Shown here in pieces: positions 57,375 through 64,000 of a DNA stretch of 64,000 nt (positions are counted from its first letter, which is position 1; every line of letters starts with the position of its first letter). This stretch comes from Altererythrobacter sp. B11. Its GTDB lineage: Bacteria > Pseudomonadota > Alphaproteobacteria > Sphingomonadales > Sphingomonadaceae. A program made the position numbers and the translations under genes. Where the stretch lies: the NCBI RefSeq assembly GCF_003569745.1, contig NZ_AP018498.1, forward strand, positions 3,387,001 to 3,451,000, in the 5' to 3' direction. The notes beneath the pieces were generated by a model that worked only from the letters and a program-made list of their open reading frames with translations, had not been told where the DNA came from and made no database searches.

Positions 57375-58091
57375 TCACTCCCCCGCCGGCGGGATCGCCG
57401 CCGCCACCTGATCCACCGTGGCGCCCACCAGCGTACTCACCCCTTCGGCCGTGGGATGCACGTGATCCTGCTGGATCAGCCGCGGCTGGTCATAGATCGC
57501 GGCGAGGAAGAAGGGCACCAGATCGGCGCCATATTGCTTGGCGAGGGCGGGATAGAGCGCATCGAAATCCCGCTGGTAATCCGCGCCCAGATTGGGCGGC
57601 GCGCGCATGCCCATCAGCAGCACGGGGATCTTCCGCCGCTGCAGCTCCGCCAGGATGGCGGCGAGATTCTCGCGCGTCTGTTCGGGCGGCAGGCCGCGCA
57701 GCAGATCGTTGCCGCCCAGTTCCACGATGGCGAGATCGGGCGCCGCCGCATCATTTTCCAGCACGAAGGACAGGCGCTGCCGCCCGGCCTGCGTGGTGTC
57801 GCCCGAAACGCCGGCATTGGTCACCCGCGCATTGATGCCGCGCGCGCGCAGCGCCGCTTCCAGCCGGGCGGGATAGCTCTCCCCGTCCTGCAGGCCATAG
57901 CCGGCGAACAGGCTGTCACCGAAGGCCAGGATGCGGCGTTCCGGCCCCATCACCGGCAGCGGATTGGCCGCTGCCTCCTGCATGGCGCGCGGCTCCGGCA
58001 GGGGCGCATCCTCCCCGCCGCTGCCGCAGGCGGACAGCGCCAGCAGCACCGCCACCACCCCGCCCGTGATCGACCAACCGCGCCTATCCAT
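57375..58091 (-). CDS. SGNH-family arylesterase/thioesterase I (TesA-like lipoprotein)
   Basis: 238 residues from the ATG at 58091. Lipoprotein signal with lipobox LLALSACG. SGNH blocks: ILAFGDSLFAGYGLQDGESY, Gly in NAGVSGDTT, VELGGNDLLRGLP and the His in QDHVHPTAEGV. It hydrolyses small acyl esters or thioesters in the periplasm. It is divergent from an ABC exporter of the ybbA/ybbP type, the arrangement seen with tesA in many Proteobacteria. Confidence 0.93.
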   Translation of the reverse strand: MDRRGWSITGGVVAVLLALSACGSGGEDAPLPEPRAMQEAAANPLPVMGPERRILAFGDSLFAGYGLQDGESYPARLEAALRARGINARVTNAGVSGDTTQAGRQRLSFVLENDAAAPDLAIVELGGNDLLRGLPPEQTRENLAAILAELQRRKIPVLLMGMRAPPNLGADYQRDFDALYPALAKQYGADLVPFFLAAIYDQPRLIQQDHVHPTAEGVSTLVGATVDQVAAAIPPAGE

Positions 58092-58135
58092 CCACCAGCC
58101 TCCTTGCTCGTCCCCCTTCCCTATGCCATCGCCGG

Positions 58136-58852
58136 GTGGTGGCAAGCGTCGAGACAGCATCCCCCGCGATCGAGGCACAGGCGCTGCGGCTCACGCTGGG
58201 GGCCGGCGCGGCCGCCGTGGAGATCCTGCGCGGCGTGGATATCCACGTACCTTCCGGGCAAGTGCTGGCGCTGCTCGGCCCTTCCGGCTCGGGCAAGAGC
58301 TCGCTGATGTCCGTGCTGACCGGGCTGGAGCGGGCGAGCGGCGGTTCGTTGACCGTCGCCGGGGCCGATTTCTCCACGCTGGGGGAGGATGAACTGGCCC
58401 GTGCGCGGCGGGGGCGCATCGGCATCGTGCTGCAGGCCTTCCATCTCCTGCCCACCATGACGGCACAGGAAAATGTCGCCACGCCGCTGGAACTCGCCGG
58501 CCGGGCCGACGCGTGGGAGCGCGCGGCGGAAGAGCTGGCGGCGGTCGGCCTCGGCCATCGGCTCGGCCATTATCCGGCGCAGCTTTCCGGCGGGGAGCAG
58601 CAGCGCGTGGCCATCGCCCGTGCCATCGCGCCGCGCCCGCCGCTGCTGTTCGCCGATGAGCCGACGGGCAATCTCGATGCGGCCACCGGCGCGGCCATCG
58701 TCGATCTGCTGTTCGCCCGCCGCGCGGAAACCGGATCGACACTGGTCATCATCACGCATGACGAAGGGCTTGCCGCCCGCTGCGACCGGGTGGTGACGCT
58801 GCGCGACGGCCAGATCGCCAGCGACGACATGGCCCCGGCCCCGGCGGCATAA
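58136..58852 (+). CDS. ABC transporter ATP-binding protein, YbbA/LolD type
   Basis: 238 residues. Walker A LLGPSGSGKSSLMSVLTGL near residue 46, signature LSGGEQQRVAIARAIA and Walker B LLFADEPTGNLD. It is the cytosolic motor for the membrane subunit that follows three bases later. GTG start at 58136 or 58139. Confidence 0.93.
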   Translation: MVASVETASPAIEAQALRLTLGAGAAAVEILRGVDIHVPSGQVLALLGPSGSGKSSLMSVLTGLERASGGSLTVAGADFSTLGEDELARARRGRIGIVLQAFHLLPTMTAQENVATPLELAGRADAWERAAEELAAVGLGHRLGHYPAQLSGGEQQRVAIARAIAPRPPLLFADEPTGNLDAATGAAIVDLLFARRAETGSTLVIITHDEGLAARCDRVVTLRDGQIASDDMAPAPAA

Positions 58853-58854
58853 TC

Positions 58855-61374
58855 TTGGCCGCCCTTCCCTGGCCCGCCGCCTGGCGCATCGCCCGGCGCG
58901 ATCTCCACCGGCGCTTTCGCGGGCTGCGGCTGCTGCTCGTCTGCCTGTTCCTGGGCGTGGGCGCGCTGGCCGCGATCGGCACGCTGACGGAGGCGATCCG
59001 CGGGGAACTGGCGGCGCAGGGCCGCACGCTGCTGGGCGGCGACATCGAAGTGGAGGTGTGGCAGCGCCCGCTGAACGAGGAGGAAAGCGCCTTCCTCGCC
59101 CGCTACGGCACGCTGTCGCAGGGGTTGCGGCTGCAGGCCATGGCGAGCACGCCGGATGCCGCCACGCCGGTGGAGCTGAAGGCGGTGGACGAACGCTGGC
59201 CGCTCTATGGCACGCTGACGCTGGAAGGCGGGCACCGCGTGGGCGCCCCCCCGCCGGGCGAGGCGTGGATCGCCCCCGGCGCGGCGGAGCGGCTGGGCAT
59301 CGGGCCGGGCGACAGCTTTCGCCTGGGCACGCGGCAGGTGCTGGTGGGCGGCATCATCGCCGACGAGCCGGACCGGCTGAGCGAAGGCTTCGCCCTCGGC
59401 CAGACCGTGATCGTGCCCTATGGCCTGCCCGCGGAAGCCGGGCTGACCGCCCCCGGCGCGCTCTACCAGACGAAAACACGGCTGCGCTTCTCCGGCTCGC
59501 CCGCGCCGGAAGCAGTGGAAGCGGCCATCGAAGCCGCCTTCCCCGACAGCGGCTTCGACATCCGCACGCGCGACCGCGCTTCCCCGGGGGCGGAACGCTT
59601 CGTTTCGCGCATGGGCGAATTTCTCACGCTGGTCGGCCTCGCGGCGCTGGTGATCGCCGGCATCGGCATTGGCGGCGGCGTCTCCTCCTATCTCGAGGCG
59701 CGACGGGCGAGCATCGCCACGCTCAAGATCCTCGGCGCCACGAGTGCGGATATCGCGCGCATCTATGCGCTGCAGATCGGCGCGGCGGCGCTGGCGGGGG
59801 CGCTGGCCGGGCTGGTCGCGGGCGTTCTCGTCACTCCGCTGCTCACCCGCGCATTGGGATCGCTGCTGCCGGTGGAAACGGGGCTGGTGGTCGATCCGCT
59901 CTCGCTGCTGCGCGCCGCTGGCTTCGGTCTGCTGGTCGCCTTCGTCTTCGCCGCACCGCCGCTGATCCGTGCGCGCAGCTATCCGGCCATGGCGCTGATG
60001 CGCGCGCGGATCGCCCCGCTGGGGGGCGAATGGCGCGCGGCGGCGCTGCCCGTCGCGCTGGGCCTTGCCGCCATCGTGGCGCTGGCGCTCACCGGCTCGG
60101 GCGAGATGTTGCTCACCCTCGGCTTTCTCGGCGGCGCGGCCGCATTGCTGGGCCTGCTGGCGCTGATCGGCCGCGCGATCGGCGCGCTTGCCGCGCGTAG
60201 CCCGCGCCCGGCGAGCCCCATCGCCCGGCTGGCGCTGGCCAATCTGCACCGGCCGGGCTCCGCCACCACTTCGCTCGTCACCGCGCTCGGCTTCGGGCTT
60301 ACCGCCTTCGTGCTGCTGGCAGCGGTGCAGACCAGCCTGGACGGCAACATCCGCCGCAGCGTGCCCGCCATCGCGCCCGATTACTTCGTGCTCGACGTTC
60401 CCAAGGATCGGGCGGATGCCTTCCGCGCTGTGGTGCAGGGCCATGCGCCCGGCGCGGAGGTGGAAACGGTGCCGGTGCTGCGCGGGGCGATCCTGGCCTA
60501 TGGGCCCAAGGGCCGGCAGCAGCGCGTGGCCGATCTGGACGAGCTGCCCGAAGGCGCTTGGGCGCTGCGGGGCGAACGCGGGCTGACCTATGCCGAGGCC
60601 TTGCCGGAAGGCAATTCGCTCACCGCGGGGCAATGGTGGCCGCCCGGCTATGCGGGCGAGCCGCTGGTTTCCGTGGATGCCGATCTGGCGGATGCGATCG
60701 GCCTGAAGGTGGGCGATTATCTCACCATCGGCCTGCTGGGCGTGGAGCGGCAGGCGCGCGTCGCCAGCCTGCGGCGGATCGACTGGGAAAGCCTGGGCTT
60801 CAACTATGTGCTGATCTTCTCGCCCAACACGCTGCGCGATGCGCCGCATAATCTGGCCGCCACGATCTCGCTTCCCGCCGGGCCACGACCGGGCGGGCTG
60901 CTGCGCACCATGGTGCAGGCCTTCCCCGCCAGTTCGGTGATCGAGGTGGGGCCGCTGCTCACCCAGGCGCGGGAGATCCTCGATCAGGTGGCCTTGGCGA
61001 TCCTTGCCGCGGCATCGGTGGCTGTGCTGGCCGGCATCGCCGTGCTGCTGGGCGCCATCGCCGCCGCCCGCGCCGCGCGCCTGTATGACACGGTGGTGCT
61101 GCGTGTGCTGGGCGCCAGCCGGGCGCAATTGCTGGCGCTGCAAATGGCGGAATTCGGCCTGATCGCCGCCCTGCTGGCGGCGGTCGCGCTGGCGCTCGGC
61201 ACCGGCCTCGGCTGGCTGGTGATCGTGGAGCTGTTCGATTTCGACTGGCTGCCCGACTGGCCCCGCATCCTCGCGGTGCTGGGCGGCGGCATCGCCCTCG
61301 TGCTAACCTTCGCCCTCGCCGCCTCGCTCCCCCTCCTGCGCGAAAAGCCGGCACAGGCCCTGCGGCAGCTTTAG
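58855..61374 (+). CDS. ABC transporter permease, FtsX/YbbP type
   Basis: 839 residues with a TTG start. A first helix (LRLLLVCLFLGVGALAAIG), a large periplasmic MacB-like part, then two blocks of helices (about 260-430 and 700-830) in the FtsX duplicated plan. It probably extracts or moves a lipid or lipophilic compound with the YbbA-type ATPase and the nearby esterase. The substrate is not known. Confidence 0.92.
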   Translation: MAALPWPAAWRIARRDLHRRFRGLRLLLVCLFLGVGALAAIGTLTEAIRGELAAQGRTLLGGDIEVEVWQRPLNEEESAFLARYGTLSQGLRLQAMASTPDAATPVELKAVDERWPLYGTLTLEGGHRVGAPPPGEAWIAPGAAERLGIGPGDSFRLGTRQVLVGGIIADEPDRLSEGFALGQTVIVPYGLPAEAGLTAPGALYQTKTRLRFSGSPAPEAVEAAIEAAFPDSGFDIRTRDRASPGAERFVSRMGEFLTLVGLAALVIAGIGIGGGVSSYLEARRASIATLKILGATSADIARIYALQIGAAALAGALAGLVAGVLVTPLLTRALGSLLPVETGLVVDPLSLLRAAGFGLLVAFVFAAPPLIRARSYPAMALMRARIAPLGGEWRAAALPVALGLAAIVALALTGSGEMLLTLGFLGGAAALLGLLALIGRAIGALAARSPRPASPIARLALANLHRPGSATTSLVTALGFGLTAFVLLAAVQTSLDGNIRRSVPAIAPDYFVLDVPKDRADAFRAVVQGHAPGAEVETVPVLRGAILAYGPKGRQQRVADLDELPEGAWALRGERGLTYAEALPEGNSLTAGQWWPPGYAGEPLVSVDADLADAIGLKVGDYLTIGLLGVERQARVASLRRIDWESLGFNYVLIFSPNTLRDAPHNLAATISLPAGPRPGGLLRTMVQAFPASSVIEVGPLLTQAREILDQVALAILAAASVAVLAGIAVLLGAIAAARAARLYDTVVLRVLGASRAQLLALQMAEFGLIAALLAAVALALGTGLGWLVIVELFDFDWLPDWPRILAVLGGGIALVLTFALAASLPLLREKPAQALRQL

Positions 61375-61482
61375 AGGGCAGAAGGAAGCGATCTGTCGCT
61401 TTCCTACCGCCTTCGACCAGCGTTGAAAGAGCGCGCAGAGTGCGGATGAAAACCTTCGAGAAAACAGGAAGATATTTCTGCG

Positions 61483-61510
61483 ATGAACCCTGTTCCAGCG
61501 TGTTCCAGCC
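61483..61510 (-). repeat. 28-base intergenic repeat, copy 2
   Basis: Exact inverted copy of 23942-23969, 111 bases before the glycosyltransferase start and 108 after the permease stop. The shared tandem CTGGAACA octamers are intact. A further 13-base shared block lies at 61396-61408. Confidence 0.8.
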
Positions 61511-61620
61511 GGGCGCGGCACCGCGCGGCAGTGGCAGGAGGCGCACAGTTCGCTTTTCCTTCGGTCGATCGGCGTCGCAGCCTCTCGCCATCCCCCGATG
61601 CTTCGCCTAAGGGAGCGCCG

Positions 61621-62772
61621 ATGGACACCGCCGATCTCCGCGTGGCCCTGTTCAGTGGCAACTACAACTACGTCCGCGATGGAGCGAACCAGGCGCTGAA
61701 CCGGCTGGTCGATTACCTCCTGCGCCGGGGCGCGGCCGTGCGCGTCTATTCCCCCACGGTGGAGCCGCCGGCGTTCGAGCCGACGGGCGATCTGGTCAGC
61801 CTGCCCAGCCTGCCGTTTCCGGGCCGAGGCGAATATCGCATGCCACTGGGCCTGCCGGAAAAGACAAAGCGCGACCTCGCGCGATTCGCGCCCAATGTGA
61901 TGCATGTCGCCTCGCCCGATCTGTCCGGCCATCGCGCGGTCAGCTGGGCGCGGGCGCAAGGGCTGCCGATCCTCGCCTCGGTCCACACGCGGTTCGAAAC
62001 CTATCCGCGCTATTACAATCTGGCCTTCCTGGAGCCGGTGGCGGAGGCCATCCTCAAACGATTCTACAACCGCTGCGATGCGCTTGTAGCCCCGTCGCAA
62101 AGCATGGTCGAAGTGCTGCGCGAACAGGGCATGGGCTCCGACATCTCGCTGTGGGAACGCGGAGTGGACCGTACGATCTTCGATCCCTACCGCCGAGACG
62201 ACGGCTGGCGGCAGGCGCATGGCATCGCGCCGGGGGAGATCGCGGTCGGCTTCCTCGGCCGGCTGGTGATGGAAAAGGGGCTGGACGTGTTCGCCGCGAC
62301 CATCGCCGAACTGCGCCAGCGCGGCATGCCCCACAAGGTGCTGGTGGTGGGCGAAGGCCCCGCGCGCGAATGGTTTGCGGAGCGGCTGCCCGGCGCCGCC
62401 TTCGCGGGCTTCCAGGGCGGCCGCGATCTGGGCCGCGCGGTGGCGAGCATGGACCTGCTGCTCAACCCCTCGATCACCGAAACCTTCGGCAATGTCACGC
62501 TGGAAGCGATGGCCTGCGGCCTGCCCGTGGTCGCCGCCCGCGCCACCGGCAGCACCAGCCTGGTGGTGGATGGCGAGACGGGAACGCTGGTAACGCCGGG
62601 CGACGCATCCGGCTTTGCCGATGCCGTGGCGGCCTATGTCACCGATCCGGCGCTGCGTGCGGCCCATGGCGCGGCCGGCGAAATGCGCAGCCGCGCCTAT
62701 GCCTGGGACACGATCAACGACGCCGTGGCGCAGGCCTATCTGCGGCTGATCGCCGCGCGCGGCCGGGGCTGA
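61621..62772 (+). CDS. Glycosyltransferase family 4 (group 1) protein
   Basis: 383 residues from ATG 61621. N-terminal Rossmann lobe (VALFSGNYNYVRDGANQALN, a Gly/Asn loop for the acceptor) and a C-terminal lobe with VGFLGRLVMEKGLDVFA and the donor-binding E-x7-E stretch (TETFGNVTLEAMACGLPVV). The pattern resembles bacterial mannosyl- or glucuronosyl-transferases acting on diacylglycerol lipids, but the acceptor cannot be fixed from sequence. Confidence 0.92.
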   Translation: MDTADLRVALFSGNYNYVRDGANQALNRLVDYLLRRGAAVRVYSPTVEPPAFEPTGDLVSLPSLPFPGRGEYRMPLGLPEKTKRDLARFAPNVMHVASPDLSGHRAVSWARAQGLPILASVHTRFETYPRYYNLAFLEPVAEAILKRFYNRCDALVAPSQSMVEVLREQGMGSDISLWERGVDRTIFDPYRRDDGWRQAHGIAPGEIAVGFLGRLVMEKGLDVFAATIAELRQRGMPHKVLVVGEGPAREWFAERLPGAAFAGFQGGRDLGRAVASMDLLLNPSITETFGNVTLEAMACGLPVVAARATGSTSLVVDGETGTLVTPGDASGFADAVAAYVTDPALRAAHGAAGEMRSRAYAWDTINDAVAQAYLRLIAARGRG

Positions 62773-62822
62773 CGGGGTCGGGACCGGGCGGGCTGCCGCT
62801 GCCCTCGGCGGGCGTACCGGAT

Positions 62823-62850
62823 TGCGCCGGCACCACATGGCGCCGGCGCA
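62823..62850. terminator. GC-rich hairpin between the convergent glycosyltransferase and padR genes
   Basis: TGCGCCGGC pairs with GCCGGCGCA across a ten-base loop, between the two converging genes. There is no T-tract, so its role as a terminator is uncertain. Confidence 0.4.
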
Positions 62851-62865
62851 GCATCTCCAGTCGGG

Positions 62866-63510
62866 TCAAAGCCGCTCGATCCGCTTGGCGGCATCGTCGA
62901 TGATGTCCACCAGCTGCTCGATCTGGTCCTTGTCGAGATCGCCCTGCCGCACCCGCAGCTTCAGCGAACCGGCAAGATTGGCCATGGCGCGGAACAGTTC
63001 CGGCGCGCGGCCCTTGCCGCCCCGTTCGCCCACACGGGCGAGCCGCGCGATCAGCGCCTCCACCTCCTCGGCCTTGTCCGCCAGTTCGGCGCGGCCGGCC
63101 TCGGTGGCGGAGAACAGCTTGCGCCCGCCGTCGCCGGTGTTCTCGCTTTCGGCGATCAGCCCTTCGTCAGCCAGCAGCGACAGCGTGGGATAGACGACGC
63201 CGGGGCTCGGCGCATATTCGCCGCCGGTCAGTTCCTCCACCGCCTTGATCAGCTCATAGCCGTGGCGGGGTTCATCGGCGACCAGCTTGAGCAGCACCAG
63301 CCGCAGTTCGCCGCCGGCGAACATGCGCCCGCGCCGATGGCGGCCGCCGCCCCAGTCACCCCAATCGCCGAAATCGCCCCAGCCGCCGGTACCACCCCGG
63401 CCCCAGCCGCGACCGGCCGCCATCATCATCGCCGCCATCGGCCCGGCACCAAATCGGCCGCCGCCGCGGCCGCAATCGTGGCCACCATGGCCACCTCTGT
63501 GCATACGCAT
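62866..63510 (-). CDS. PadR family transcriptional regulator with a Gly/His/Trp-rich start
   Basis: 214 residues. The first ~65 are low complexity, rich in Gly, His, Arg and Trp (HRGGHGGHDCGRGGG, GDFGDWGDWGGG). The PadR winged helix follows: LRLVLLKLVADEPRHGYELI, SPGVVYPTLSLLADEGLI and a dimerising C-terminal coiled coil. Such proteins repress their own gene and neighbours in response to small molecules. The N-terminal His/Cys could bind metal (inference). The palindrome at 63542 is a likely operator. Confidence 0.93.
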   Translation of the reverse strand: MRMHRGGHGGHDCGRGGGRFGAGPMAAMMMAAGRGWGRGGTGGWGDFGDWGDWGGGRHRRGRMFAGGELRLVLLKLVADEPRHGYELIKAVEELTGGEYAPSPGVVYPTLSLLADEGLIAESENTGDGGRKLFSATEAGRAELADKAEEVEALIARLARVGERGGKGRAPELFRAMANLAGSLKLRVRQGDLDKDQIEQLVDIIDDAAKRIERL

Positions 63511-63541
63511 ATCGAATCTCCTCGATGTGTTTCGATGCCTC

Positions 63542-63555
63542 TAAGATATATCTTA
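63542..63555. promoter_or_regulatory. Perfect palindrome, probable PadR operator
   Basis: TAAGATATATCTTA, a perfect 14-base palindrome, 32 bases before the padR start and 59 before rarA. It is the only AT-rich palindrome here and lies where autorepression would act. Confidence 0.7.
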
Positions 63556-63614
63556 TTACTAACGATGCAAGAGGACTCGATGCGAAGCCCCGCAGCGCCT
63601 ATCTGAGCAGGCGC

Positions 63615-64000
63615 ATGGCCGACCTTTTCGCCGACGATCTTCCCCCCGCCCCGCGTGGAGACGAGCCCCCAGCCGATGCGCCGCTGGCCGACCGCCTGCG
63701 CCCGCGCTCGCTGGAGGAGGTGATCGGGCAGGAGCATCTGACCGGCCCGGAAGGCGCCATCGGCCGGATGGTTGCCGCCGGGCGCCTGTCCAGCATGGTG
63801 CTGTGGGGGCCGCCGGGCACGGGCAAGACGAGCATCGCACGCCTGCTCGCGGATGCGGTGGGCATGCGCTATGTCGCGGTAAGCGCGGTGTTTTCCGGCG
63901 TCGCCGATCTCAAGAAGGCCTTCGCCGAGGCGGAAACAGCGCGCAAGGCGGGCCAGCGCACGCTGCTGTTCGTGGATGAGATCCACCGCTTCAACCGCGC
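63615..64000 (+). CDS. rarA: Replication-associated recombination protein A (3' partial)
   Basis: About 128 residues up to the right edge. ATG 63615 starts MADLFADDLPPAPRGDEPPA; then PLADRLRPRSLEEVIGQEHL, Walker A LWGPPGTGKTSIARLLAD and Walker B LFVDEIHRFN. This AAA+ ATPase of the clamp-loader type helps rescue stalled forks. It continues beyond the window. Confidence 0.93.
   Translation, partial: MADLFADDLPPAPRGDEPPADAPLADRLRPRSLEEVIGQEHLTGPEGAIGRMVAAGRLSSMVLWGPPGTGKTSIARLLADAVGMRYVAVSAVFSGVADLKKAFAEAETARKAGQRTLLFVDEIHRFNR

Overview
The window reads as chromosomal DNA of a high-GC alphaproteobacterium, most likely a member of the Sphingomonadales. Supporting signs are a GcrA cell-cycle regulator, the alphaproteobacterial F1F0 zeta-subunit inhibitor, a CrtZ carotenoid hydroxylase, the rimP-nusA-ylxR-infB and truB-rpsO-pnp order, and an alphaproteobacterial GTTC-N7-GTTC SOS box. 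No comparison was run, so the genus is not called.

Positions 1 to about 21,495 look like an accessory island whose right edge is the 3' end of a tRNA-Ser(CGA) gene, with a tyrosine integrase beside it. From left to right it holds: a very large helical-repeat protein with a PIN-like stretch (cut by the window edge) and a 55-residue fragment behind it; a complete, tightly overlapped type I restriction-modification operon (hsdM-hsdS-FRG gene-membrane pentapeptide gene-hsdR); an AlpA-like DNA-binding protein; two small genes behind an SOS box; a DUF736 protein; a fused nucleotidyltransferase-HEPN protein; an ArdC-like antirestriction protein; and the integrase. The left end of the island lies outside the window.

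From tRNA-Ser rightwards the content is core genome: hspQ, an ABC-2 permease, gcrA, an S9 peptidase, an MFS transporter, VOC, SDR and DUF1993 proteins. Next comes a long minus-strand block for RNA metabolism and translation, read from rimP at its upstream end to pnp (rimP, nusA, ylxR-like, infB, DUF1697, rbfA, tdk, an M50 protease, a DUF6491 protein, truB, rpsO, pnp).

At 42,355-46,819 there is an enlarged phage-shock-protein locus. pspF is divergent from a sigma-54 promoter that heads a 51-residue membrane protein, pspA, pspB, pspC and then five further small one-helix coiled-coil proteins. Four of the five carry a C-terminal signature related to the PspB tail, the fifth a shortened form, and three share it with the end of this PspC. 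A second set at 55,547-56,131 (two paralogous 42-43-residue membrane peptides plus a short PspC-domain protein) also has a sigma-54-type promoter and is probably in the same regulon. This two-operon envelope-stress module is the most interesting core feature.

The remainder is ordinary: sufE, a DUF454 protein, crtZ, leuC/leuD with a DNA glycosylase and a 54-residue membrane protein between them, zeta subunit-bolA-grxD, rlmJ, a RluE-type synthase, tRNA-Arg(TCT), a YhhQ transporter, a second DUF1993 protein, recF, a TesA-like esterase beside a YbbA/YbbP-type ABC exporter, a glycosyltransferase, a PadR regulator with a palindromic operator, and the 5' part of rarA.
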